17,601 nt of DNA, from contig WQWD01000013.1 of the NCBI GenBank assembly GCA_009785545.1, positions 1 through 17,601 on the forward strand. The letters are read 5' to 3'. This DNA comes from Treponema sp. Its GTDB lineage: Bacteria; Spirochaetota; Spirochaetia; Treponematales; Breznakiellaceae. Below are positions 7,035 through 14,395 of the stretch, piece by piece (the stretch's first letter is position 1; the number at the start of each line of letters is the position of its first letter). The position numbers were made by a program, and so were the translations under genes. The notes beneath the pieces were generated by a model. The model was not told the origin of the DNA. It did not search any database and saw only the letters and a program-made list of their open reading frames with translations.

Positions 7035-7813
7035 TTTTCTCTCCTGATGATTGGAAAAATTGGGATAAGCATGAGCGACTTGCAGCTTTAAATGAATTAG
7101 AAGGACAAAATGCTATAGACCAAGGTCGTGTTCCTGCTGATGTTGAGGGGGAAAATTTGCCCTTGAATATAAATGGTTCTTATGATTATGATGAAAATAA
7201 AATTGCTATAGACAATGAAATACTTGAATCTGATGAGCCGTATGACGCATTGAGGACATATTATCATGAATCAAGACACGCATATCAGTACGACCAAGCG
7301 GAAGACCCTGAAAGAGCAGATTACCCTGAACAAGCAGGGTTGTGGAAATTAAATTTTGATAATTATATAGAACCAGAGGATAACCCCGCAAAATACGAAG
7401 CTCAAGCAATAGAACAAGACGCACGGGAATATGCAAGCGAGAAAATGCACGAATATAATAGAACTCATTCTTTAGAAACTCTTTCTAAACCTTCAACTTC
7501 TCAGGATTTATCATCACTCCGTGAAGAACAAGCGGAATTATCTAAACAAATTCACTCTTACGAGCAAATGGAAAGACGGCGTGAGGACATTTCTAATCTT
7601 AAAACTTCCCCCGAAGTTCGAGAACACTTAATGGTTCGGTTTGAAACAGAGTACGCCGACCAACTCAAGCAATCCCCGGAAGATATTGAAAATATGCGCC
7701 AGAGGTCAGGCGAAATTCAGGATAATTTAAAATCATTTCAAGAGCAAAATATTTCTTCAAAAGACGATAGAATCTCAAATGAGAGAGAAATTGATGATTC
7801 CCATGTTAGATAA
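7031..7813 (+). CDS. HExxH metallopeptidase-like protein with coiled-coil tail
   Basis: A 260-residue protein. TYYHESRHAYQ at 76-86 contains HESRH (H79, E80, H83), the zinc-binding and catalytic motif of gluzincin-type metallopeptidases. E123 or E128 in KYEAQAIEQDAREYA is a suitable third ligand. The N-terminal part (WDKHERLAALNELEGQNAIDQGR) resembles leaders of HExxH domains found in polymorphic-toxin and mobile-element proteins. From about 155 to 245 the chain is a charged coiled coil. No signal peptide or membrane segment is present, so it acts inside the cell or is delivered by another route. It is the last gene of the operon and coupled by a 4-base overlap to the 102-residue protein. It could be a protease, a toxin domain or a non-catalytic relative. 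Confidence 0.7.
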   Translation: MIFSPDDWKNWDKHERLAALNELEGQNAIDQGRVPADVEGENLPLNINGSYDYDENKIAIDNEILESDEPYDALRTYYHESRHAYQYDQAEDPERADYPEQAGLWKLNFDNYIEPEDNPAKYEAQAIEQDAREYASEKMHEYNRTHSLETLSKPSTSQDLSSLREEQAELSKQIHSYEQMERRREDISNLKTSPEVREHLMVRFETEYADQLKQSPEDIENMRQRSGEIQDNLKSFQEQNISSKDDRISNEREIDDSHVR

Positions 7814-8095
7814 CAAATGCCGTGGTTGAAATGGTTTTGCAAACAAAATCTTGATTGAACATGCACTGCCACTGATAGTGTAATAATGGCGACAAATGCC
7901 AAATCAAGGATTGCCATCGGGCCTGCGCCCCTTAACACGATGTTGATTTCAAGTAGAATCATGGCAGTTATAATAAAATTTTACAGGAGAGGCGGGAAAT
8001 GTTATCGAATTAGCGGCGTTGAAATTCTCGTGATATTTCCGCAGTCGTGAGGATTGAATATAAAGTTTGCGGAACATAAATGCAAGGAGGCAACT
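7814..8095. other. Intergenic region before the transfer operon
   Basis: 282 bases without a convincing plus-strand gene. A possible promoter is TTGAAC (7855-7860), 18 bases, TGTAAT (7879-7884), reading toward the transfer operon. On the minus strand a frame from 7962 codes a short hydrophobic stretch (MAILDLAFVAIITLSVAV) but lacks a well-placed ribosome site. Nothing else stands out. Confidence 0.35.
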
Positions 8096-8446
8096 ATGAA
8101 CGACCCGAGTTTGCAAGGAACAGGTCAAAGACATGATAACAATGGTGGGCCAAACTGGTTCATGATACTATTTTTCATACTCCCCATACTCATACCCATA
8201 ATCAAGCATTCAATCAGACACCGTTGGATTTTTGCGATATTGGGGCTTATAGCGGGGGGCGTAGTTCATGTATTATTTGAAGAAACCCTTAGAGGAAACG
8301 ATTTTATAATAGGTTTGATTTATGTAGTATTTATCTCACTTGGTATTTACGTCACCACGCTTGTAAGAAAGCGTGATAAAGCTCGAGGATATAGACATGG
8401 CACACCCACGAATCCAAGTGCGCCAGAGGAGCTTTACGATGACTAA
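8096..8446 (+). CDS. Three-helix membrane protein, probable membrane domain of the coupling protein
   Basis: ATG 8096 lies 5 bases after AAGGAGG. The 116-residue protein has a short polar start, then hydrophobic segments at about 21-36 (WFMILFFILPILIPII), 43-61 and 70-90, and a charged tail. Its last 8 bases overlap the start of the VirD4/TraG-type ATPase, whose chain begins almost directly at the ATP-binding domain. Coupling proteins normally carry N-terminal transmembrane helices in the same chain, so this protein most likely supplies that part as a separate subunit. This is inferred from position and topology, not from a recognised family. Confidence 0.75.
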   Translation: MNDPSLQGTGQRHDNNGGPNWFMILFFILPILIPIIKHSIRHRWIFAILGLIAGGVVHVLFEETLRGNDFIIGLIYVVFISLGIYVTTLVRKRDKARGYRHGTPTNPSAPEELYDD

Positions 8447-9692
8447 TCGCCACCAAGTCCCAACCCGTGGGGTAGTGTTCGGCAAAAGTCAGGGAAATTA
8501 TGTTATCAAACCCGAAAGTAGGGACGGGCACATATTAGTTGTGGGCGGCGTAGGCAGTGGCAAAAGCTCATGCGTTGCAATCCCCACGATTCGAGCGTGG
8601 CAGTCGCAGATATTCGCAATCGACATAAAAGGCGAATTGTCGAGTTATGCACGAAAGTATCGCTCGAATATCAAAGTGTTCAATCCCAAGGACGGGGACG
8701 CATACGGTTATGACCCGTATGCGTTCCTGCGGGTTACTTCCAACCCAACGCAGGAAGCCCGTGCGATTGCGAACACGATAATCCCCTTGCTTGCAGAAGT
8801 CAAAGACCCGTTCTGGATTGAAAGCGCACAAACGCTTTTAACGGGGGCAATACTGCATTATTTCGCTTTGGGGTACTCTTTTATCGAAACGCTTAAAGAA
8901 GTGCAAAAGAACGGCGCAAAACGACTGGTTGACGCTGTTATCGGCGGCACAAACGAAACTGCACAGCTATACATGGGCGGGTTCGTCGATATGGCAGACA
9001 AAACGCTGTCTAGTATATTTGCGGAACTTAGCCGTAATATTATATCGCTTGTGACGGACGCTGATATTGTGTCGGCTCTGTCCAGCCGAAAAGTAATCGA
9101 GCCTGTTGATTTGGAGTACGGCTACGATATATTCTTGAATATCCCTGAACATCTTTTGCGTCAATGGAAGAATTTGTTATCTTTGATGGTCAACCAATTT
9201 TTATTATTCTTTGAACGGCGTGATGAAGCGCATACTACAGAGCCGATTTTATTTTTACTCGATGAGTTTCCAAGGCTGGGAAAAATCCCGTTTATCATGG
9301 ACGCACTCGCAACTTTGCGGAGCAAACGTGTGTCGATATGTATGGTTTTACAAAGCCTCGCACAGCTTGACATGATTTATGGTGAAAACGAGCGTAAAGT
9401 TATAGCCGATACGTGCGCATATAAGGCGGTTTTGAGTGCAACAGACCCTGAAACACAGGACTATTTTTCAAAACTTGTCGGCACGTACGAGAAGGAGAAA
9501 AAGAGCAAAGGAATAAATACTGACCCATTTTTCGGGATAGGGCGCAGTAAAAACGAGAATACAACTACGGAAGAAAAGCGCATTATCAAGCCCGAAGAAT
9601 TTGCGACACTGGGGGACATTGTGCTGTTGCACCCGTTCAAACCGGGGTTTTTGCGGGTTGATAAAGTCCCTTATTTTATGATGAATGATTGA
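8439..9692 (+). CDS. VirD4/TraG-type coupling ATPase lacking its membrane domain
   Basis: This is the conjugative coupling protein, the ATPase that brings the relaxase-DNA complex to a transfer channel. Walker A is GGVGSGKSS at 36-44 (K42, S43). Walker B is ILFLLDEF at 270-277. DIKGEL at 62-67 and the closing PEEFATLGDIVLLHPFKPGF are typical of VirD4/TraG proteins. Length is 417 residues from ATG 8439, which has AGAGGAG at 7 bases and overlaps the upstream stop, implying coupled translation. An in-frame ATG at 8397 (GAGG at 8 bases) would add 14 residues, and GTG 8373 more. Family members usually exceed 500 residues with N-terminal helices; here the helices are in the preceding gene. No type IV channel genes are in the window, so a helper system is needed. 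Confidence 0.9.
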   Translation: MTNRHQVPTRGVVFGKSQGNYVIKPESRDGHILVVGGVGSGKSSCVAIPTIRAWQSQIFAIDIKGELSSYARKYRSNIKVFNPKDGDAYGYDPYAFLRVTSNPTQEARAIANTIIPLLAEVKDPFWIESAQTLLTGAILHYFALGYSFIETLKEVQKNGAKRLVDAVIGGTNETAQLYMGGFVDMADKTLSSIFAELSRNIISLVTDADIVSALSSRKVIEPVDLEYGYDIFLNIPEHLLRQWKNLLSLMVNQFLLFFERRDEAHTTEPILFLLDEFPRLGKIPFIMDALATLRSKRVSICMVLQSLAQLDMIYGENERKVIADTCAYKAVLSATDPETQDYFSKLVGTYEKEKKSKGINTDPFFGIGRSKNENTTTEEKRIIKPEEFATLGDIVLLHPFKPGFLRVDKVPYFMMND

Positions 9693-9713
9693 AAATTTAT
9701 GAAAGGGTAACAA

Positions 9714-10556
9714 ATGAGAAAATATGATGACTTTGAAGTAGATTCTGTGGTATTAGAAAGGCTTAATGAAATTGGGGGCTTTGATAAATATAAGGGCTTT
9801 GATAGGGTAGCGATGGCGGCTCTATGCGGAGACAGCAAAGCTCAAATGCTTTGTGAAGTTGAATTTATGAGTATCAAGTCTAATCTTACTGCAAGTGAAG
9901 ATATAATTGAAGGTCTTGAAACTTGGCTTCGTATTTCAGCAACAAATGGTGATCCGAAAGCACTATTTCGTTTAGGTGAACTTTGCATGAGTGGTAAGGG
10001 TGGCTTTCCTAAAGACATCAAAGAGGGCTTAATTTGTTTAAATGAGTCAGCGGAATTAGGTTATGAATATGCGCAAGAGGAATTAATAATGATATATTGT
10101 GTTCCCAATTCTGAATATTTAGATATAGAGCGAGGTCTTTATTGGATAAATAAAACTACAGGTAAACCGTTTTCGGATTATTGGTATGGAATGTTATGTT
10201 TACATGGTGTTGGCGTTCCCAGAGATACGACACGTGCTAAAGAGCTTATTACTCGTGCCGCAAATATGGGATATGACATAGCTAAAGTTGAAGTTGAAGA
10301 CCCAAGATTTAAAGCATTAACTGGAGGAGGTTGTTATGTAGCGACTTGCATATATGGTTCATACGACTGCCCACAAGTTTTAGCTTTGCGTCATTTTCGC
10401 GATAACACGCTTATTCAATCTTTTTTTGGCCGGCTGTTTGTTCAGGTTTATTACGCATTAAGCCCTGTAATTGTTAAACATATAGGGCACAAGAAAGGAT
10501 TTCGCACCGTGTTGAAGCCTTTGTTGGATAAAATAGTTTACATTTTGCAAAAGTAA
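9714..10556 (+). CDS. Sel1-repeat protein with C-terminal CFI-box motif
   Basis: A 280-residue protein with Sel1-like (tetratricopeptide-type) repeats at about 80-190: ALFRLGELCMSGKGGFPKD, then AEYGY-type and YWYGMLCLHGVGVPRDTTRA units. Such repeats form helical scaffolds for protein contacts. The C-terminus (about 205-275) has GGCYVATCIYGSYDCPQV and LRHFRDNTL, the conserved CFI-box C-terminal module attached to many unrelated bacterial proteins, whose function is unknown to me. ATG 9714 has AAAGGG upstream, 21 bases after the coupling protein, so it is probably in the same operon. It may be an adaptor for the transfer machinery or cargo. No signal peptide; the region around 240-255 is moderately hydrophobic. 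Confidence 0.85.
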   Translation: MRKYDDFEVDSVVLERLNEIGGFDKYKGFDRVAMAALCGDSKAQMLCEVEFMSIKSNLTASEDIIEGLETWLRISATNGDPKALFRLGELCMSGKGGFPKDIKEGLICLNESAELGYEYAQEELIMIYCVPNSEYLDIERGLYWINKTTGKPFSDYWYGMLCLHGVGVPRDTTRAKELITRAANMGYDIAKVEVEDPRFKALTGGGCYVATCIYGSYDCPQVLALRHFRDNTLIQSFFGRLFVQVYYALSPVIVKHIGHKKGFRTVLKPLLDKIVYILQK

Positions 10557-10572
10557 GGTCGTACGCCCTGAG

Positions 10573-12366
10573 TCAGCGAACGAAATCTCTTGCGTGAGTG
10601 CGTTGCTGGATTTTCTCACTCTCCCGTTGTTTAGTCAAAATCTCACGGTGTTCGGGGCGTGATTTCTGCAATATTTTGTCATAATCTTGCGCCGTAGCCC
10701 TGTTAAGCCTGCGCTCGGTTTCGTTTCGTGTGATTATGTCACCAACTGATGAGAGCTTTGCGCGGGTTTTGTTTCCAAATTCTGTTAATTTATCACGGAT
10801 TTTTGCACCGCTTAGGTGGGTGTCAATCAACATATTTTGACGCTTATATTCAAGCTCGAATTTGTCCCGCTCAATGATAAGGGGGGCAATTTTTTCGTCT
10901 AATTCTGTCCCCAAGTGCTCAGATTCCCACGCCTTATTTTCAAGCCGTACTACCTCCGCCCTTGCCTGCTCTGGAGCGATTTTATATTCCCGTACAAACA
11001 TATTTTCCGCTTGTTGTTTGGTGCGCTCACTCTGAGATATTTGTCTATCAATTTCTTTTGTATTCGCTCCACGGCCCATATTTTGCCGTTTGGCTATTAG
11101 CTCTGCAACTCGGTTATCCAAATTACGAATGTGGTCGGCCCGTTCAGCGATTTTCTCTGATTGGTGGCGTGCTACTCGTGCCTCTTGCTCGACACTTGAT
11201 TTTTTCCTTGATAATTCAGAAATCTTGCTGTCAAGGGTTATAACTCGTTCTTTAATTTCGTGCATATTTTGAGCTGTATTTTCAGTTACTTGGGCTTCAT
11301 CACGGACGGCGAGCACTCTGTCATGTCCATGCGCTAACGATGGAATTAATTTTTTTTGCTGTCCCGCAATTTTTTCACGTACATTTATGGAAATGGTATT
11401 TAAATCATGCTCGCTCATTTGTGATGAGGACGAGGCTTGTTCTAATGAGCTTTTAATTTCATAACTTTCAAAAAAATAATATTTGTCGGCATTGAATTTT
11501 AATTTTTGGTATTCGTATTTTATTGCTCTTTGTTGCTCACGCAAATCGTGTATATCGTGTGCGCCGTCTGCGTCCTCAATTTCTTTGGAAATATTTATGT
11601 ATTCGTTCTTAATTTTCGTCAAATTACTTTTAATAATTTCACGATTCATATCACCAACAAGCGTTTTAATTCCCTGCTTCTCCAGCGCATGGGCTTCGTG
11701 TCCCAAATGAACAGTCGGGTTTCTGTCAATTCCCTGTTCCTCAAAACTGCGATGGTCGATTTTTTCAACACCCTTTTCAATCAGTCTTTCGTTGCACCCG
11801 TTTGCCCAATTTTCACGCCATTCTTTTAATGCAGAAACTTTATTCCACTCACGGCTTTTTACTTTATTTTCAAATCCATTTTCGCTAACATCACGCACAG
11901 TCAGCAAAATATGCGCATGTGGATTCCCATCATCCTTATCGTGTATTGATAAATCGGCGCACATTCCACGGTTTGTAAAATTTTTATTAACAAAATTTTC
12001 GACAACATTAATCTGTTCATCAAAATCAAATTCACGAGGAATTGAAACTTCAACCTCACGAGCCAATTGTGCGTCTTTACGAATCTCTTTTTGTTCTACA
12101 GCGTTCCATAAAATTTCTCGATTTTGAAACTCGGACGGCGCATTTTCGGGGAGCAAAATATTGCTGTAAACTATACCCGATTTCGATGTAAAGTCATGCG
12201 TCAGATTATGACGTTCATCGCTCAAAATATCCCCCGCCCGGTACGCCGCCGAACCGACTATCGAACGCACGGAAATTCGTCTGCCAGATGTGTATGCAGA
12301 TTTGGCTGTTATCGTGCGTCCGTGGGAGCGTCCAATTATTTTTGCATGGAGATGATATATTGCCAT
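10573..12366 (-). CDS. mobL: MobA/MobL-family relaxase (MobQ type)
   Basis: A 597-residue relaxase that would nick one strand at oriT and pilot it during transfer. The start MAIYHLHAKII is the canonical N-terminus of this family, so ATG 12366 is preferred over ATG 12375; neither has a good ribosome site. GRSHGRTITAKSAY puts Y25 where RSF1010 MobA has its nucleophile. A second similar unit, GSAAYRAG with Y42, follows, so the tyrosine motif looks duplicated. The histidines are H142, H150 and H152 (HDKDDGNPHAH), the HUH-type metal site. Residues from about 230 on are long charged coiled coils. The gene converges with the Sel1 gene (16-base gap) and diverges from the small mobilization gene across the oriT region. 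Confidence 0.93.
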   Translation of the reverse strand: MAIYHLHAKIIGRSHGRTITAKSAYTSGRRISVRSIVGSAAYRAGDILSDERHNLTHDFTSKSGIVYSNILLPENAPSEFQNREILWNAVEQKEIRKDAQLAREVEVSIPREFDFDEQINVVENFVNKNFTNRGMCADLSIHDKDDGNPHAHILLTVRDVSENGFENKVKSREWNKVSALKEWRENWANGCNERLIEKGVEKIDHRSFEEQGIDRNPTVHLGHEAHALEKQGIKTLVGDMNREIIKSNLTKIKNEYINISKEIEDADGAHDIHDLREQQRAIKYEYQKLKFNADKYYFFESYEIKSSLEQASSSSQMSEHDLNTISINVREKIAGQQKKLIPSLAHGHDRVLAVRDEAQVTENTAQNMHEIKERVITLDSKISELSRKKSSVEQEARVARHQSEKIAERADHIRNLDNRVAELIAKRQNMGRGANTKEIDRQISQSERTKQQAENMFVREYKIAPEQARAEVVRLENKAWESEHLGTELDEKIAPLIIERDKFELEYKRQNMLIDTHLSGAKIRDKLTEFGNKTRAKLSSVGDIITRNETERRLNRATAQDYDKILQKSRPEHREILTKQRESEKIQQRTHARDFVR

Positions 12367-12493
12367 ATTTAACATCTATTTTTTTGATGATTTTTTACGG
12401 CGGGACAGCAAAAAATATCATGAAAATCTACGTAATTTTTTGATTTTTTGTACGAGTTTCTTCTATATATAATAGGGTGTATTTTAAAGTGAA

Positions 12494-12587
12494 ATTTTGG
12501 CGATTTATTTTATCTTGTTATCAAGGGAAATATTAGCAAATCTCGAAAACATTTTCTTTGGTGTAAAAATTCTTTTGTCGCCAAAAT
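12494..12587. repeat. Long-range inverted repeat in the mobL upstream region
   Basis: ATTTTGGCGA (12494-12503) is the exact complement of TCGCCAAAAT (12578-12587). It encloses 74 bases that contain a smaller dyad, TATCTTG and CAAG around 12511-12525. It lies between mobL and the oriT hairpins and may be part of the relaxosome or origin architecture. Function is unknown. Confidence 0.35.
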
Positions 12588-12592
12588 GGAAG

Positions 12593-12694
12593 CCGCACCG
12601 CCAAAAGGTGTGGTAATTTCGCTATCACTTGCAACTATACGCATAAGTTGTTTGTGCACACATCGCTCTGCGATGTATAAATGCGCCTTTGTCG
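12593..12694 (+). other. oriT: Candidate origin of transfer (MobQ/RSF1010-like)
   Basis: A 7-bp perfect hairpin ACATCGC-TCT-GCGATGT (12660-12676) is followed directly by ATAAATGCGCCTTTG (12677-12691). In RSF1010 and relatives the oriT is a hairpin followed by TAAGTGCG/CCCT, nicked at the slash. Here TAAATGCG (12678-12685) followed by CCTTT fits with one change before the nick and one after, at the same spacing. The predicted nick is between 12685 and 12686 on the plus strand. A second hairpin (CCGCACC/GGTGTGG, 12593-12613) lies upstream. The site sits between mobL, which belongs to the matching relaxase family, and the small mobilization gene. Confidence 0.7.
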
Positions 12695-12851
12695 TAATTT
12701 GGGATTTTCGTTTGCCGACCTGCCGGAGCGCAACGCGCGGAGGTGGTGGCAAGCGGAAATCCCAAATTACGACCGGGTGGAACGGAAGAATGTTTGGCCG
12801 CCTCACGCTTTGGAGCGTAAGCGACAATCGTGTGAGGCGGCCAAACATTCT
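12691..12851. repeat. Two long hairpins directly after oriT (candidate single-strand origin)
   Basis: Hairpin 1 pairs 12691-12716 with 12748-12773: 26 bp with only two mismatches, both of the G-T type, around a 31-base GC-rich loop. Hairpin 2 pairs 12787-12806 with 12832-12851: 20 bp perfect, with a small inner stem (CGCTT/AAGCG). No gene is credible across them. Such structures are typical of single-strand origins of rolling-circle plasmids, where RNA polymerase primes the lagging strand, and sso and oriT can be neighbours, as on pMV158. They could also be strong bidirectional terminators. Confidence 0.6.
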
Positions 12852-13026
12852 GGAGTGTAGCCCGTTAACCCACGTCTGCCAACCAGCGCAAAAACTTTCA
12901 TGACTCACCTTTCTCTTCTTCCGCCCTTTTGATGATTAACAAAATTATATCTTACACGAAATTTAAACGCATTTTTACATTAAACAGTGCATACGATGTT
13001 ACAAAGCCAAAAAGGGGATATTTTCT

Positions 13027-13317
13027 ATGACTGAACAAGAAGCGCAAAAATTAGAGAAAATCAAAGCAAAACTCAAAGTCCTGCAAGCGCAGAAAAAAGA
13101 AATCACCACACGTGAAAAAAAGCGTAAACAAAAATTAGAAGACAGCCGCTTAATCCTAATCGCAATTTTAACAGAAAATTATTTCGGAATACAAGGTATT
13201 AGCTCCACAGATTATGAAAACTTCTTGAAAATATTTCTTGACTCTAAAAATATGGACAAATGCGTTGCATATGCGAAAGAAAAAATTAAGAAAATTAAAA
13301 ATCCCTTGATAACATAG
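13027..13317 (+). CDS. Small coiled-coil mobilization accessory protein (putative)
   Basis: 96 residues, with ATG 13027 about 9 bases after a GGGGA ribosome site. The first 45 residues are a lysine/glutamate-rich coiled coil (EAQKLEKIKAKLKVLQAQKK, then EKKRKQKLEDSRLILIAIL). The REKKRKQK...RLILI part resembles TraD/MobC-like small proteins encoded divergently from MobA/MobL relaxases, which help melt or bind oriT. The gene lies on the far side of oriT from mobL, in the expected divergent position. The C-terminal half (STDYENFLKIFLDSKNMDK) is helical without a known motif. The mobilization role rests mainly on context. Confidence 0.65.
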   Translation: MTEQEAQKLEKIKAKLKVLQAQKKEITTREKKRKQKLEDSRLILIAILTENYFGIQGISSTDYENFLKIFLDSKNMDKCVAYAKEKIKKIKNPLIT

Positions 13318-13360
13318 TATCATGTCAATCGAGCAATTTTTTGAACTTTTTGTTAATTTT

Positions 13361-13395
13361 ATTTTTGAAAAATTATTTAATATTTTTTCAAAAAT
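13361..13395. terminator. Bidirectional AT-rich terminator between convergent genes
   Basis: ATTTTTGAAAAA (13361-13372) pairs perfectly over 12 bp with TTTTTCAAAAAT (13384-13395). It sits where the plus-strand mobilization gene and the minus-strand PIN toxin gene meet, overlapping the last codons of the latter. T-rich flanks suit termination on both strands. Confidence 0.5.
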
Positions 13396-13778
13396 TGTAA
13401 ATGAGATAATATCTCTGGGCGCTCAACGTCCTCTACAACGAGCAAATCTTTATCGCCCGAAACTAAAATATCAACATCAGCTAAAATTGCGGAGTAAAGA
13501 ATGCTTTCGTCTTTTTTATCACGAATGACAAATAAATTGTGTTCAGGTAATTCTTTCGGAGTGTGAACCAATTCAAACGGCACATCAATTAAAAAGTTCT
13601 CTAAATTATTTGAGTATTTAGGGAATTTCTCTCTAAAAACTCTACGCAACTCGTCGATAACATACGAGCACAATACCATTGAATATTTGCTTGCAAGGCG
13701 TTCAACAATTTCAAGCATGGGTCTGCTGTCAAAAACAATAGCTGAAACAAGGATATTGCTATCAAGCATTACTCGCAT
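13377..13778 (-). CDS. PIN-domain toxin (COG1569-type ribonuclease)
   Basis: A 133-residue PIN-fold protein, predicted to cut RNA in a metal-dependent way. Acidic residues sit where PIN nucleases need them: D6 (MLDSNI), E43 (IDELRR), D90 (RDKKDESIL) and D109 (SGDKDLL). The closing pattern ILADVDILVSGDKDLL is characteristic of the PIN group annotated as putative toxin component of COG1569. It follows the AbrB-type antitoxin gene with stop and start sharing one base (TAATG), the usual coupled antitoxin-toxin order. The target RNA cannot be told from sequence. Confidence 0.88.
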   Translation of the reverse strand: MRVMLDSNILVSAIVFDSRPMLEIVERLASKYSMVLCSYVIDELRRVFREKFPKYSNNLENFLIDVPFELVHTPKELPEHNLFVIRDKKDESILYSAILADVDILVSGDKDLLVVEDVERPEILSHLQFLKKY

Positions 13779-14041
13779 TATTCCTCGCCCTCTTTCTTTT
13801 CGTTGCGAAGTTCCTTTATCATTGTTACAACATCATCAACATCTTTTAATCCGAGCCGCTCAGCCTCGCCCTCCATAGCATTTCTTATCTTTTCAAAAGC
13901 AAGCATAGTCGGATTAACAATGGTGTATTGACCATCATTTTCTATGAATGCAACTTTGTCGCCATCTTTTAAATTTAATTGGCGTCTAATATTAATCGGG
14001 AGCGTAATTTGTCCTTTTGTGGTAATTTTTGCAAGTTCCAT
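13778..14041 (-). CDS. AbrB/SpoVT-type antitoxin paired with the PIN toxin
   Basis: 87 residues. The start MELAKITTKGQITLPINIRRQL is a classic AbrB/MazE swapped-hairpin DNA-binding domain (KGQITLP is diagnostic); the acidic C-terminal half (about 50-87) would wrap the toxin. ATG 14041 is preceded by AGAGGTGA at good spacing. An in-frame ATG at 14065, with AAGGA upstream, would add MNFKEVKV and cannot be ruled out. Family antitoxins bind their toxin and repress their own promoter. The promoter at 14083-14111 leaves room for either start. Confidence 0.88.
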   Translation of the reverse strand: MELAKITTKGQITLPINIRRQLNLKDGDKVAFIENDGQYTIVNPTMLAFEKIRNAMEGEAERLGLKDVDDVVTMIKELRNEKKEGEE

Positions 14042-14082
14042 AACTTTCACCTCTTTGAAATTCATTGTATTCCTTACTTAGT

Positions 14083-14111
14083 ATTATACCATGTTTGGCG
14101 AAGAAAATCAA
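14083..14111 (-). promoter_or_regulatory. Promoter of the AbrB/PIN operon
   Basis: On the minus strand, TTGATT (14106-14111), 17 bases, TATAAT (14083-14088). Start of transcription would be near 14076, so the 14065 start codon would have a leader of about 11 bases and the 14041 start about 35. Confidence 0.7.
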
Positions 14112-14128
14112 GAGTAAAATAAAATTTT

Positions 14129-14395
14129 TCAATCATTAATCGGCGCAATAACAAGGGTCTTGCCCAATGGCTCTAAAATTTTCATCAAGGTGTCTATTTG
14201 AGGGCTGACAGCACCAGCTTCAATCCGTGAAATGATGGGTTGTCTTACCCCGCTTAATTGCTCTAATTCTCGTTGCGATAGTCCCCTCTCTTGCCGTGCC
14301 TTTATGAGTTCGCTTATGACAGCCACCCTTAAATCGCTTTGGCGATTTTCCTCGGGGGTAAAAAGTTCCTGTCTGACTTCACTCCATGTTCTCAT
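14129..14395 (-). CDS. higA: HigA-like XRE-family antitoxin
   Basis: 88 residues with a Cro/C1-type helix-turn-helix at about 28-80 (ARQERGLSQRELEQLSGVRQPIISRIEAGAVSPQIDTLMKIL). It follows the HigB-like toxin gene and overlaps its end by 17 bases. AAAGGAG lies 8 bases before ATG 14395, inside the toxin gene. Toxin-first order with an XRE antitoxin is the HigBA arrangement. It should neutralise the toxin and repress the promoter at 14774-14802. Confidence 0.9.
   Translation of the reverse strand: MRTWSEVRQELFTPEENRQSDLRVAVISELIKARQERGLSQRELEQLSGVRQPIISRIEAGAVSPQIDTLMKILEPLGKTLVIAPIND

Noticed and set aside
7738..7962. Minus-strand hydrophobic frame (MAILDLAFVAIITLSVAV)
   Set aside because: No promoter or good ribosome site, and its C-terminal half is antisense to the HExxH gene. 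Kept only as a remark in the intergenic entry.
10915..12372. Several plus-strand frames opposite mobL
   Set aside because: Shadows of the relaxase gene; no start signals and no recognisable domains.
12511..12530. TATCTTGTTATCAAG as the double-strand origin
   Set aside because: Resembles the pC194 nick region loosely but is about 4 kb from rep. The CTTGATAC at 16464, just upstream of rep, is better placed.
12510..12908. Long frames on both strands across the oriT/hairpin region
   Set aside because: They arise from the inverted repeats, which make the same peptide segment (VVIWDFRLP) appear on both strands. No ribosome site or family resemblance.
13322..13528. Plus-strand frame of 68 residues starting MSIEQFFELFVNFIF
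   Set aside because: Lies mostly antisense to the well-supported PIN toxin gene and lacks a ribosome binding site. The hydrophobic look comes from the T-rich terminator hairpin.
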